From positions 12,100,001 through 12,164,000 of the forward strand of contig OX392534.1 of assembly GCA_947623455.1 (NCBI GenBank): DNA of 64,000 nucleotides, written 5' to 3'. Positions 12,111-24,449 of this stretch are shown here, piece by piece. The stretch comes from Mimachlamys varia. Lineage: Eukaryota; Mollusca; Bivalvia; Pectinida; Pectinidae. The notes beneath the pieces were generated by a model, which did not search any database, was not told the origin of the DNA, and was given only the letters and a program-made list of their open reading frames with translations. The translations under genes were made by a program, and so were the position numbers. The stretch's first letter is position 1. Each line of letters starts with the position of its first letter.

Positions 12111-12329
12111 AAGCCGCGATGGCCGAGTGGCTAAATGTTCCGACATTCTACCACTAGCCCTCCACCTCTGGGTTGCGAGTTCGAATTCCACGCGGGGCAG
12201 TTGCAAGATACTGACCCTAGGTCGATGGTTTTTCTCCGGGTACTCCAGCTTTCCTCTACCTCCAAAACCTTGCACGTCCTCAAATGACCCTGACTGTTAA
12301 TAGGACGTTAAACAAAATAAACCAAACCA
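12111..12329 (+). mobile_element. tRNA-derived SINE
   Basis: The head has a Pol III A box (TGGCCGAGTGG) and a B box (GAGTTCGAATTCC). The body has the CTCCGGGTACTCCAGC region, and the tail TTAATAGGACGTTAAAC is followed by a CAAA-type simple repeat. This is the layout of bivalve tRNA/MetaSINE-type elements. It is inserted just upstream of motif 3 of the reverse transcriptase remnant. Confidence 0.85.
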
Positions 12330-12401
12330 TGTTGGCATTAGAATACAATCCTTTGTTATGCATGTGTACGATTCTTACTACATTGGTGTCTTTTTATATC
12401 T

Positions 12402-12566
12402 AATAAGTATTGAATCATATTCTGTTGAGGTTCATGGAGTATAACCCTCAATGGGTCTTAATTGAGACATTAAATGAACTGCGGAACAGTTCATATCACA
12501 TTTTGCTCTAGACCCATTGATGTTTATATCCCTTAAACCTCAACAAAATATGATTCAATCCTTATA
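12402..12566. mobile_element. Short MITE with about 55-bp inverted ends
   Basis: Left arm GTATTGAATCATATTCTGTT and right arm AACAAAATATGATTCAATCC are inverted copies. The match continues inward to CAATGGGTCT/AGACCCATTG. Confidence 0.75.
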
Positions 12567-13002
12567 TTTACATTCAGGTTGATTTTGATATTTTGAGGTA
12601 ATTTCTAAACTACTGGACTTGTGCAAGTCTATGCAGCGGAAGGTGCCAAGACGTGACATCATCACTCACTGTGTTACGTTATTCCGACGAAATTCATAAC
12701 AGTTTTTATGATTATTATTGATAAGACATATAAAACGGTACAATACAATCACGGTTATTCAATCTAAAAACTGAAACAAACCTAGATTGTATACAGTTTG
12801 GACAAAGGACTTATTCCTGAACTACTGATGTATTTATACGTCTACTGAAAAGTTTATTGAAGAGTAACCTTCAAATTATTTGGTAGGTATATTGAGTTCA
12901 AGTTCACCAGAAACGTAAATATAACTACGCGTTTCCTCCAACAGAAGGACCCCTGCGCTAGCATCCGCACCAACAAGTGTAAGTGTACTTTATGATGACG
13001 TA

Positions 13003-13560
13003 CATGTAACACACGCATATGCTGCACCTTTAAAGGCCCAATATACGTAACTTCAGGAAATTTTACGTGATTCTGAAAAATTTTGAAAAAAAATCCAGTT
13101 GATAACCATGCAGAAATAAGCCTTAAACGAAGTAAACCTGAGCGGTAACTAATAAGAAACTCTTGACAAAAAATCCAAAAAATTGAAAATAATTCAGGTG
13201 GGGCCCACTTCAACAACAAGCCGAAGTTTGAAGACAATTCAAAATGGACGCATGTTTACAAATACCGAGTTTCAGTTGCTGCTGTACCGGTAACCGCGTA
13301 AGAATACATCTTGAATATTGCTGATATCAATTAATCTTAACTAAATCTATAAATATAATAAGTTCTAAGGCTTGATTTTCGCTTCAAGTTTTGCCGAAAG
13401 TTACGTATATTGGGCCTTTAAAATGTAGTAACAGATACAGTATGCCTAAAAATGAATTAAAACTGCATCATACAGCTGTTTCGTCCTCCTGGGAATCCAA
13501 AATATAGAAGCAGAATGGTCAGGTGCGTAAAACCCCTTTAATTTAATTTAAAAGTAAAAC
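13003..13560 (+). repeat. Family B repeat interrupted by a TTAA MITE
   Basis: The halves 13003-13033 and 13418-13560 are continuous in other copies. The GATGCTAGGG block is shortened here. Confidence 0.75.
13034..13417. mobile_element. TTAA-target MITE nested in family B
   Basis: A 384-bp element with near-perfect inverted ends (AGGCCCAATATACGTAACTT), flanked on both sides by TTAA (13030-13033 and 13418-13421). The TTAA target points to the piggyBac or Kolobok superfamilies. It has no transposase. Confidence 0.85.
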
Positions 13561-13879
13561 TGAATATAAGCTGAAGTGACTTGTTTTGTAATCGCTGTAA
13601 AATAATTGTTTTTTAATAAAATATCGACAGATATTTTGTTTTCTTTAAATTTTTTGTAAAATATCGTAACTTATTGTGATTGTCGTACGGGAAGCAAGGA
13701 TACTTTAGTATTGACATTGAAAACGAGTGCGGACGCACTAGTTATAATTTTAATTATTGTCAACATTGGTAAGTAATAGTAAAAACAAAACACGATGTGA
13801 ACCTTGTTGTATATTCCCGCTTCTTTTATATCAGAGACTTGCTGTAAAAACACATGTTGTCGCTTTAAAACCCAGACAA

Positions 13880-13999
13880 CACCCACGTGGTCGGACAGAT
13901 GACCTCATACACATGTGCCTTTCCATATCATATTTTATAATCAAATTACGGGCTTTGTTGGAAGGCAGGCGCGCTTTACCCACTGCGCCACCCGACCAC
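13880..13999 (-). repeat. Possible tRNA-like SINE head
   Basis: On the minus strand, GTGGCGCAGTGGGTAAAGCG resembles a tRNA A-box region. No good B box follows. Confidence 0.3.
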
Positions 14000-14059
14000 C
14001 CAAACAGTAGATGAGAGGCTATAGTGAAACATCGTAAAGAAAACTTTGGAAATTGTTGT

Positions 14060-14770
14060 TACATCGATGAAAGCATAAAGGAAGTTTCTAAAAATTAATG
14101 TAAGCGTGAAAGAAACTTTTTACTGATTGTAACATAAATAAAAGAAAAAATCCTTTTTATCTGGCGGTAACATAAATGTAAGCGTAAAAGAAAATTCTTA
14201 CTGATTGAAACATAATGTTAGAAAAAAAATCCTTCTAATCTGGCGGTAACATACATGTAAGCTTAAAATTAAATTCTTACTGATTGTAACATAATGTAAG
14301 AAAAAAATCCTTCTGATCTTGCATTAACATAACCGTAAGCTTAAAATAAACGTCATATCTGGCGGAAGCATAAATATAAGCTTAAATAAAATCTTAATGA
14401 TTTTAACATAAGTGTACAGTAAGCTTAAAAGAAACTTCTTATCTGGCGGAAACATAAATGTAAGCTTAAAATAAACGTCTTAATGATTATAACATAAATA
14501 TAAGAAAACAACCCTTCTTATCTTGCGGTAACATAAATGTAAGCTTAAAAGAAACTTTTTATCTGGCGTTAACATAAATGTAAGCTGAAGAGAAACTTTT
14601 TACCTGGCGGTAACATAAATGTAAGCTGAAGAGAAACTTTTTATCTGGCGGTAAGATATTCATGTTAGCTTAAAAGAAACTTCCTAATGACTGAAACATA
14701 AATTTAAGATCAAAAAATTTTTTTTTCTGGTGGAAACATAAACGTAAGAAAAAAAACATTATCAGGAGAT
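14060..14770 (+). repeat. Satellite array with about 41-bp units
   Basis: Units of the form AACATAAATGTAAGCTTAAA followed by AGAAACTTTTTATCTGGCGG are repeated about 17 times with indels. The 41-bp period is clearest at 14530-14650. The array ends roughly 190 bp from the stop codon of the NHL gene. Confidence 0.85.
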
Positions 14771-14777
14771 AACATAA

Positions 14778-14783
14778 ATTTAA
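14778..14783 (-). terminator. Candidate poly(A) signal ATTAAA for the NHL gene
   Basis: TTTAAT on the plus strand reads ATTAAA on the minus strand, about 175 bp after the stop codon. This is a variant hexamer and is unproven. Confidence 0.3.
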
Positions 14784-14956
14784 TACACATATAAAAGAAA
14801 ACTCCTTAACTGGTTGAACACGGCAATGATAAGGAAGCTACACACATTTGTAAAGTACAAAAAGCTTCAAATAACTTCTTTTTTTTTATCAAATTAGACT
14901 AGTTTTGGAAGTTATAATGCATTGTCATGTATGGTAGATATTGGAGTAGAATACTG

Positions 14957-16137
14957 TCAGACAAACACTAACGTATCAGAAGATGTGTTGTCAGTCTTGC
15001 TATTCCTCAGATCATACACCAGCACCTGATGCGCTTTAAGTCCCCCGTGTGTGACGAGAAGTCTGAGATTCGATGTTAAACATACACCTTGTGGATGCAC
15101 AATACCATCTAGTGACGTCACAAGATGACGTATGAACTCTCCATCCTTCGAAAAGAAAGATATGCGGTCATTGTAATGGTCTGCCACGATCATGTTGCCA
15201 AAAGCGTCCGTACAAACACCATACGGGCATTTAAGTTGTCCTTCACCTTTTCCGAGCTTGCCGATTTTTTGTACAAAGTTACCATCTGAATCAAACACCT
15301 TAAGACAATGATTCCCCGAGTCACACACGATAATATCGTTGTTAGGGGCAACTGTGACGTAACGAGGTCTGTCTAGATGTTGAACGGGGGACATGCTGTC
15401 GCCAATGGCCGCTATGAATGTCCCGTCCGCCTCGTGAGAGGTAAGGATATTTGACGTCAAGTCAGTAACGAAAATTTGATCATTTTGACCAATAGCAATG
15501 CCGGAGGGTGTCAAGAAATTCACATTTTTTATTGGTGATTTAATCTCGCCATTTTTTGAAAATCTTGTTACACATTTGGTTTTCTTTGATGTTACATGAA
15601 TCACATCTTCGGTATTGACTGCTACGGCCCAGGGCTCGATCATATCATCTGTGCTGTAGGCGATTGACGACACCCCGCGTTTATTGAAATGTAATACCCG
15701 GTTACTTATCATGTCCACAACAAGACTTCTTCCGTCGCCGATATATGTGACGTCACTCGCGTCGCTCAGGCAACCAACTTTTTTATTACTCGGGAACGTC
15801 AAAACTACTTCCGGTTGCAAATTGTCGAGATGACACTGATTATCAAACATGAATTGGAGATTGGTATGGCCTTCCATCCCGTTCCATGACATCCATGTTT
15901 CGCCGTCTGACTCACTGCTGTCGTCCGTACACAGTTCCTCTTCTATATCATCTTCAATGTCAATATGTTCCATCTCAATTGAGGCATCTAAGGAACTGGA
16001 GTTCGCTGTCGATTTCTGTTTAAATATTCGATCTAATGTAGAAGAAAAACCTCTTTTTTGTTGGCGTTCATTTCCAGAGGGACTTGCTGTATGTGACTCA
16101 TTTTTCGGTATCGGTTTTGGAGAATCCGAACAGAATC
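14957..16137 (-). CDS. NHL-repeat protein (TRIM2/3-like), 3' terminal exon
   Basis: The open frame runs from a splice acceptor (TTTTGTACAG, exon start 16137) to TGA at 14957-14959 and encodes 392 residues. An internal ATG at 15973 would give 338. It starts with a Ser/Lys-rich segment, then an acidic stretch (first 25 residues after the ATG). About six NHL blades follow, near residues 71-100, 112-145, 155-188, 203-235, 248-283 and 292-325, numbered from the ATG. Typical blade signatures include ITVCDSGNHCLKVFD-like and VADHYNDRI. Six blades make a closed beta-propeller, used in TRIM-NHL proteins to bind RNA or protein partners. The frame has no ATG between the acceptor and the upstream TAA, so this is probably the last exon of a longer gene. 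RING or B-box exons are not visible upstream, where repeats fill the next 8 kb. It could also be a stand-alone NHL protein. Confidence 0.85.
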
Positions 16138-16284
16138 CTGTACAAAATACAAAAAAGACGATATGTTATTATAAACATAGGGTGTGTTTATTTTATACAA
16201 ATAAGGAAATGCAAGCATAACAATTTAACAACCTTAACTTCTGGTTTCTGCTCTTGACTCCCCGGGTACCATTCACTTTGGCTC

Positions 16285-16330
16285 TCTCCACCCCTGGAAT
16301 ATGTTATAGCAAAGTTCGAGGCAAGCTATT
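16285..16330 (+). repeat. Fragment of the CATCCTCG TIR element family
   Basis: CTCTCTCCACCCCTGGAATA and the following bases match the inner end of the terminal repeat at 6450-6470 and 43465-43500. Confidence 0.55.
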
Positions 16331-16549
16331 TGATTGGCCTCTGGTAATATAATCTGACCAATCGCGAATCTAATGCAGTTTTGATATAACATCTTCATTG
16401 AGTGCACAGAGCGTTGATGAACGGAACCCAAGGATATCGTCAATTTCTATATACATGTAAAATATAAGCTGTATATATTTTTTAAACAAAAGTTATTTCA
16501 GCTTACACATGAATCAATCACTCTTGTTGGACAAGATGTTGGTTTGTGG

Positions 16550-16610
16550 GTCTTATTGTGGGAGGAAACCCGGAGTGCCCGGTCAAATAAGTGACCCCGT
16601 GTCTACCAAC
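16550..16610 (+). repeat. Fragment with GTGGGAGGAAACCCGGAGT motif
   Basis: A similar motif occurs near 28074-28100. This stretch is common in invertebrate short repeats. Element limits are not visible. Confidence 0.35.
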
Positions 16611-16831
16611 GTCCGATCCCATAGAAATATTTAATTTTGGCTAATCGAACAAGATTTGCTTTATTAGGAATCAAGACGGACATCAAAAGGTATAGACTTG
16701 ATAAAAGTCGACAGACAAGTCTGGAGCTGGTGTAATGAGAGGCTGTTTTTCTCCCCACGTCCGGTTTATAAAGAGCGCGGTCTGTTTTTCTATGGTCGGG
16801 GGCAGTTTGTTTGTCTGTTGTTGCCTCCCCC

Positions 16832-16842
16832 CCCCCTCTCTC

Positions 16843-16918
<76 letters not shown>
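16832..16918 (+). repeat. CT dinucleotide microsatellite
   Basis: An almost uninterrupted (CT)n run of about 80 bp preceded by a C-tract. Confidence 0.95.
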
Positions 16919-16984
16919 AACGATTCGTCTGCTGTTTAGCCTATTTACGCGATAGCGAAATTAACACGAAACCATGCAAACAAA

Positions 16985-17055
16985 CAAACATTAATCGAAC
17001 CCCGATCGCCTTGTTTTAATAAAAGGCAAGTGCGCTATCCACTGCACCACAGCAG
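16985..17055 (-). repeat. tRNA-derived SINE head remnant
   Basis: On the minus strand there is an A-box-like TGGTGCAGTGGATAGCGC and, about 40 bp on, a B-box-like GGGGTTCGATTAA. No CCA-ready acceptor stem is seen, so it is not a functional tRNA gene. Confidence 0.5.
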
Positions 17056-17684
17056 CGTAGCAACCCTTACCCGCCGTACCAGATACAGGACACAGGTGGT
17101 TCTGCTCTAATACACAATACACGGACCAGTTACCCCTATAGGGCTACTGTATGATAGTGAATCAGACGATTGATACTATTTCGTACAGAAAACACCAAGG
17201 TCACTGTAGAATCTGAGGCGGAACCATTACCGCCAGCTACGTATTACAAGTAGTAGTAGCTGTGCTATCTATAAACTGTTTATAAACCAGATCAAGATAT
17301 ATATATTCTTATCACGTACAAAAGGTACGTCACGTGATACAGCTCGCTAGCGACACCCCAAAAACTAGCCTTGGTGGAATTGTGTTTCTACCACATTATC
17401 AAAATATGAGACTGCACATTCTGGTTATTTTATATGCTACAGTGTGTTTTAAGACAGACGAATTGTGTTAGGGTAAGGCAAAACATTGAGTGACTGATCA
17501 CGAGACAAAGTGTAAATATAGTTTAAGACAATTAGCATCTAAGACATCATGCACATACATTGCTAAACAGTGTGTTTAAGGCAGTGCGCCTATATTGTAT
17601 ATCATTAGAGAGGTTATGTCGTTACACTGCATACCGAAAATCAAAATATTGAAGACATGGTACCTACACAATGTACGAAGTAAC

Positions 17685-19665
17685 GTGTATAAGATATATT
17701 AAGTTTCTATACATTGGACTACAATAAGCATATATCATGTGTCTAAACATTGTACTACAGTAAGCTCTAGGACATGAATAAGATATGTTATGTGTCTATA
17801 CATTGTACTACAGTAAGCTCTAGGACATGTATAAGATATGCTATGTGTCTATACATTGTTTTACAGTACGCTCTAGAACATGTATAAGATATGCTATGTG
17901 TCTATACATTGTACTACAGTAAGCTCTAGGACATGTAAAAGATATATTATGTGTCTATACATTGTACTACAGTAAGCTCTAGGACATGAATAAGATATGT
18001 TATGTGTCTATACATTGTTTTACAGTAAGCTCTAGAACATGTATAAGATATGCTATGTGTCTATACATTGTACTACAGTAAGCTCTAGAACATGTATAAG
18101 ATATGCTATGTGTCTATACATTGTACTACAGTAAGCTCTAGAACATGTAAAAGATATATTATGTGTCTATACATTGTACTACAGTAAGCTCTCGAACATG
18201 TATAAGATATATTATGTGTCTATACATTGTACTACAGTAAGCTGTAGAACATGTAAAAGATATATTATGTGTCTATACATTGTACTACAGAAAGCTCTCG
18301 AACATGTATAAGATATATCATTTATCTATACATTGTACCACAGTAAGCTCTAGAACATTAATAAGATATACAATGTGTCTATACATTGTACTACAGTACG
18401 CTCTAGGACAGGTATAAGATATATTATGTGTCTATACATTGTACTACAGTTAGCTCTAGAACATGTATAGGATATGTTATGTGTCTATACTACAGTAAGC
18501 TCTAGAACATGTATAAGATATATTATGTGTCTAAACATTGTACTACAGTACGCTCTAGAAAATGTATAAGATGTGTTATGTGTCTAAACATTGTACTACA
18601 GTATGCTCTAGAAAATGTATAAGATATATTATGTGTCTAAACATTGTACTACAGTACGCTCTAGAACATGTATAAGATATATTATGTGTCTAAACATTGT
18701 ACTACAGTACGCTCTAGAAAATGTATAAGATGTGTTATGTGTCTAAACATTGTACTACAGTATGCTCTAGAAAATGTATAAGATATATTATGTGTCTAAA
18801 CATTGTACTACAGTACGCTCTAGAACATGTATAAGATATATTATGTGTCTAAACATTGTACTACAGTACGCTCTAGAAAATGTATAGGATATGTTATGTG
18901 TCTATACATTGTACTACAGTACGCTCTAGAAAATATACAAGATATGTTATGTGTCTATACATTGTACTACAGTAAGCTCTAGAACATGTATAAGATATAG
19001 TATGTGTCTATACATTGTACTACAGTAAGCTCTAGTACAGGTATAAGATATGTTATATGTCTATACATTGTACTACAGTAAGCTCTAGAACATGTATAAG
19101 ATATATTATGTGTCTATATATTGTACTACAGTAAGCTCTAGGACATGTATAAGATATATTATGTGTCTATACATTGTACTACAGTAAGCCCTAGAACATG
19201 TATAAGATATAGTATGTGTCTATACATTGTACTACAGTAAGCTCTAGTACAGGTATAAGATATGTTATATGTCTATACATTGTACTACAGTAAGCTCTAG
19301 AACATGTATAAGATATATTATGTGTCTATATATTGTACTACAGTAAGCTCTCGAACATGTATAAGATATATAATGTGTCTATACATTGTACTACAGTAAG
19401 CTCTAGAACAGGTAAAGGATATATTATGTGTCTATACATTGTACTACAGTAAGCTTTCGAACACGTATAAGATATATTATGTGTCTGTACATTGTACTAC
19501 AGTAAGCTTTCGAACATGTATAAGATATATTATGTGTCTATACATTGTACTACAGTAAGCTCTTGCACATGTATAAGATATATCAAGTGTCTATACATTG
19601 TACTACAGTAAGCTCTTGCACATGTATAAGATATATTATGTGTCTATACATTGTACTAAAGTACA
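17685..19665 (+). repeat. Satellite array of 53-bp units
   Basis: About 37 head-to-tail units of 53 bp, each carrying TATGTGTCTATACATTGTAC and TACAGTAAGCTCTAGAAC. Variants are grouped. A three-unit block (159 bp) is repeated at 18551 and 18710, and a four-unit block (212 bp) at 18981 and 19193. Confidence 0.95.
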
Positions 19666-20593
19666 TTTGACATTTTTCATTCAGATACATTGATACACGC
19701 ACATAGATTTTATTGTGGCAAAGTGGAATTTTATAATCCTTTGACAGTCAGCTCTGAAATAGAAATATTACTTAAGGCTTGAAACATTCACAAATCAGTT
19801 TTTCTTTATAACGGTATTTCTGTGGTTGGTTTTACCCTTGTTCATCTTATTCGTACTCAAATTGCTTAACAATACTGAATTAACAAAATTGGGCGGAATG
19901 TTGTTCCATACCTCGACAGTCCTCTGTGTACAAGAATAGTTTCTAAGTAATCATTTAATCTTAAAGTTTTTAATAAATCTTGAAATTATTTCCACGTGTT
20001 GACGAACCTTCCCTGATGTCACAATCACAAGCATATTTTCCGGACAGTATTTTGTTGACATCGATCATGTCGCCAGGTGACCTCCTATTTACGCTAGGTT
20101 GCGGTGTAAGATAAGTAACTTACTCGACGTTGAACAATTTCAATCGTTTCTATGTGTTTTTCGAGACTAGGGTGCCATATTTGATTCGCGTACTCAATGT
20201 GTGGTCTAACCAAAGATGTGTACAGTAAATTGAACCTAAAGTTATCTACCACGGTTCGTTCATTTACATATGTAAGGTAAGACATAAAGACATGGTAGTC
20301 TAGGTACAACGTGTACTTGACTGGATACCGTATCATCCTTCAAAAACCAAAAGCTATATTCTAAACGCATTCTGTTAAAGGAGAGAGGGTGTGACGTATT
20401 CTATATGTACATCAAAACGCGAATCACACCAAAATGTAAATATATTTTGATCAATAGTAATGCATTATACTACATGTACCTTGACCTGAATTTTTATACA
20501 GCTTTATCTATTCGCCGTATAATACAGGCCTACGGCAAGGTGAAAGCATTGCTGGCTGCCTATTTTCATCTAAAGGAAAAAAATCAGAGAATA

Positions 20594-20850
20594 CCAAAGC
20601 GTCAACAAAACCATAATTCGAACTCAAAATCGATTAAACTTGGGGCAAAATAGAAACAAAGGAAAGATTTACATGGGGACTCTCGTAAAAGCACAAGATA
20701 ATAAGACCAGGTGTTCCGGAAGAGTAAGCGACTTCTGCTTCATCGACGACACCCGCCATGTAAATCGTGGTCACTTCAAAGTAAACATCAATCCTCAACA
20801 TGAGAACCGGGTCATCATTGTCATCACAACAAGTAAACACACTAAATGTA
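20594..20850 (+). repeat. Family A retroelement 3' end inside the LINE
   Basis: Matches 11240-11480 in the same orientation. It lies within the interruption between the middle and C-terminal parts of the LINE RT. Confidence 0.8.
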
Positions 20851-21944
20851 TCTTTGTTGTGTAGTTTTCTGTTCTCTTGCTCCCTCCACCCAGACGGCCG
20901 GCTGAGGTGTGACTCCCATGTTAGCGGAAACCGGACTGGGGTCACATGCCGAACATTATGGAAGTCGTAAAATAAAGTTTGTACGATTTTGCTGTCGGGT
21001 GAACGTCGTTGACGTCATCAGTTCGGAGAGACATCGTACATTGGCTGTAATCGTCTGGAAACCAACTTTTTATGATACTAAGCTTCACTTTAAAGAGAAA
21101 CCAAGATGTTCTTTGAAAACTTTAAAGCACACATACAAACAACACACTGTTTCTTCTTCTTCCTGTTGTCTATTATTAAAAAAAAAGAGAGAAAGACCAA
21201 AGGATAGTTTTTGAGTTGATGCCATAGTATTTTAATGTTGACAGTAATTTTGTGTAATGGACTTTATCAAATGCCCTTGGAAGGCCAAGAAGGGCAACAT
21301 CAGCTTGCCAGGTTCCTTGCTATATCATCAATAGTCAGAATTAGTTATGTTTCAGTGAGGAAATTTGACCGGAAACCATGTTGTAAGTTAGTAAGTATGT
21401 TATGATGTTCGAGGTGACCCATAACATTACTGTATATAATATGTTCTAGCTATTTACAGGTAATGCAAGTGAGGGTAACAGGACGGTAATTTTTAGCAGC
21501 TTCTTTATGACCTTTTTGAATACTGGAACGATGTGAGCTACATGCCAGTCATGTAGTACAGAGCCTGTATCTAAAGATGTTTGAAAGAGGTTTGATAGTG
21601 CAAAACAGATTTCTGGTGCCAGTTCTATCAGAATCCTTGTCGGGATATTATCAGGACCAGTGGTTTTATGTATTTTGTTGGAGTGGATGAGCTTATATAA
21701 ACCTTGCTCACCGATGGTGATTCCTGATAGGTGTTTGTGTCCATCTTTTTTACTATAATAAAAACTCAAAATTCCCATGTGTTTTTCGGAGATTTGTAGG
21801 CTAATGATAGCACGCGTATAATTACTTGTTTCAGACCAAGGTCATGAAAAAGAGCAATGAACTATTCGCTTAGGGCTTTTGGGTAGTTATTGCTTATGAT
21901 GAAACCATCTGGCCAACATATGTCACTCAATTTAAAATTTCTTT

Positions 21945-22375
21945 CTTCACAACTTTCTCCTTCCTAATTTCTCCTTTGACACAACCTCACTTTTGGCCTT
22001 TAGTTGAGCGTTCGTCCCTATGAGAGTGGCTATTGGCTCTGTCCCCCGGCCGAGATATACCAGAGTCTCTAACAATGGTAGTTATTACTGCCTGCTTGAC
22101 AGTCAGCATTATTGGAGTGACACGCCTGGTTCACCCGTTGTCAGTATAATGTGACCGGGTCGGGTGTTCTGCTAGGCATTATACTTCAGTGTGGTAGCAC
22201 TTTAAATCGGCAAATGATCCGGACTATCGCAAGAAGGCCTACACGAACATACCACAGCTTCCAAAACACGCACGCTCCCAACCCACACACCCACATCACA
22301 TACACCAGGAGGCCGTCCTCAACTGACCCTGGCTGTTAATAGGACGTAAAAACAATTACCCAACCAATCAATCAA
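21945..22375 (+). mobile_element. SINE-like repeat inserted in the LINE endonuclease
   Basis: It shares about 300 bp with 58179-58460 and ends with the same TTAATAGGACGT tail as the SINE at 12111, followed by CAAT repeats. AAATTT-type sequence flanks both ends, and removing the insert restores the LINE reading near its WPDGF motif. The 5' end is truncated relative to the 58 kb copy. Confidence 0.75.
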
Positions 22376-23050
22376 TCAAGATAAATTCACCACCTAGCCA
22401 AAAAGATGGGTTTGGAAATTTGTTAAATTGATTAATGATCTCCGTTACAGTGTCACTTGTGTATTGTTGATCTGTTTTATTTGGTGGTCTGTAATAAAAT
22501 TATGAGGCTATAATAATGAGTCTTTGCTTACTAGGGTGGATTCTAGCGGTCACACGTTCCACTTTTTCACTTTTGTAGGCCAGAGTAGCATTCAAGTTGG
22601 ATCTGTTAGCGATGAGGACGCCACCACTGCCAGATGATGTTCTGTCATTTCAGAGCATAATCATGCGGAAATACTTTGCGGTCACCAATATCAGGTTTTA
22701 GCCATGTTTCCGTGCCTATTAAAAGATATGGTTTTGATGACTGAATAAATAGGGAGATCTCCTTTTGTTTTGATGTTATACTTTTGAAGTTTACTAGTAA
22801 CGTTCTCAAAGATTTGATAGCTTTTTGATGTTTGGTTATCCTTTTCCTTTACGGTGAGGACATTGTCCTTGGGATAGGCAAAGTATTATCAAGGTTAGAG
22901 TTGTATCCAGATAATGAATGAGTGGATATGTCCAAACTTTCCTGGTCATAGCTGTTTGACAATAATGAGGATAGTCGGGATTTGCTGTCATCACATGAGC
23001 TAAGTGACGAGCAACTATGGATTCATATAATCTGTTTGAGTTGTTCACAT

Positions 23051-24000
23051 TACTAGATTTGGGACAGGTCCAGAATTTCGCAGAGTGGTGTTGTGTGTCA
23101 GAGAGCGAAATAGCGTTTGACCATTTGAATGGTCCAGATTAACATTTTGATACATTATAAGCTGTCAGCTCTTGAACTTTACCTTTCGTTGTTAGGGTCT
23201 AGTTGGTACAGTCTGTTTAACGACTGTCTAGAAACACCATAGCAAATAAACTGTTATGATAAATGAAATGGGTTTGAAAATCCTACTCGTTGCATTATAA
23301 TAATAATACTTGATGTATTAACTAAAATAACCTGATATGTTCAACAAAAATCAGATTAAGGTCTGTTTTGGTAACTTTATTGATCTTGAAAATTATTTCC
23401 CTTTTGTTTTCCGATTGGCTTGTATAATGCCTTTCCCTACAATTGGTCGAATTATACATACTTGTCTTTGAGGACCAGGAACTGGCTGCCAGTTCCTTTA
23501 CGGTATTAATTCCAAAGTGTATTTATAATGTATGTACCATTGTATATGTTAATATACAAATAAGTATACAAATCCGTATGTTATATATTTTTGGCAATAC
23601 ATGGTAAGATAGAATTAACGTATATATACATACTTTAGTATATAGCGTGTATCATTGTATACCTTTCATTGACCTTGTTGAGTGTCGTACCTTTAATTTG
23701 AGCTACTATGTTGTTAATTCATTGGTATAATCACTTCTGTTCTAGTTTCTGTACAAATTCCCTTATTATAACAAATGCAATATAATTCACACTCCTAAGT
23801 ATATACATTTGATTTGTTACACCACAACATAAGAAGATATGGACTTCTAAATTTATGTTATATGATTAATTAAAATTCCATAATTACCGTGTAATGGCTT
23901 TAAATATTAAAAATAAATAAACAAACAACCCAGATTCACTAGTGCTTTCACTTGCTTCAGCAAGCTCTTCTGATGAAGAAGGATTTGATTTGGTGAACAT
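23051..24000. other. No supported gene
   Basis: AT-rich, with TATA/ATAC low-complexity stretches at 23510-23660. The first 90 bp may still belong to the LINE 5' region. Confidence 0.35.
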
Positions 24001-24014
24001 TTTCAATCGCTTAG

Positions 24015-24110
24015 ATTTCATTTCATTTCAGAATATGTTATTGTTCAGTAATGGATTGGACAACAGGCAAAGCCTATGAGCGCCCTCTCCTTACAGTTAT
24101 AAACAGTTTA
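24015..24110 (-). repeat. Probable LINE 3' end fragment
   Basis: On the minus strand, AGGCTTTGCCTGTTGTCCAA resembles the segment at 57780-57830 (GGCTTCAAGCCTGCTGTCTA). Both run into A/T-rich tails. Confidence 0.4.
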
Positions 24111-24449
24111 TACACATCTTACTGAATTCAAATATAGATAAAACGTAGATATTATATCTACGATACATATAGATAACTAAATGTCATTACTTTTTTATAA
24201 TTTCATTTCGACATTGTAACAGAATTGCATCCTGCTATAGAGAAGTAATTATGCAAAGCAGCTAATGGACAGCTTATAGTACAATTGTGTGCTGGGATAA
24301 TTCAATACACCAGTGTAATTCATTATTAAATCGTTTGGATTGCTGACAAATAAAATTCATTCTTCACCAGGAGCTTGCTTAAGAAAGTTAAAGGGCTAGG
24401 GAATCTGGGTTTGATTCGTCATTTTTTTTAAATGTTTAATGATTATATA

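Larger units (their letters stand above)
19830..23050 (-). pseudogene. Non-LTR retrotransposon (LINE) ORF2, broken and invaded
   Basis: From high to low coordinates on the minus strand: an endonuclease start with a GTETWLKPDIGD motif near 22700; an SSGSGG segment near 22640; an ASYYRPPNKTDQQ-like region near 22480; the LGGEF...WPDGF motif split by an insertion; RT start with TTGPDNIPTRIL near 21650; ACRVPVFKK-like sequence near 21510; FRSNFLTET and a SKAFDK-equivalent near 21360-21260; then, after a second insertion, SLVRPHIEYANQIWHP near 20200 and the ORF tail to about 19830. Multiple stops and frameshifts. The layout fits jockey/CR1-type elements. The class below that is uncertain. Confidence 0.85.

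Noticed and set aside
12854..13237. 127-codon minus-strand open frame
   Set aside because: It lies mostly inside the TTAA MITE, crosses its left boundary and shows no transposase motif.
16698..17019. Open frames over the CT microsatellite
   Set aside because: Poly(Ser-Leu) translation of a dinucleotide repeat.
16985..17055. Functional tRNA gene
   Set aside because: A- and B-box-like motifs are present, but the stems do not pair well and SINE-like flanks are more likely.
17685..19665. CRISPR-like regular repeat array
   Set aside because: Units are contiguous 53-bp tandem copies with no unique spacers, in a eukaryotic genome.
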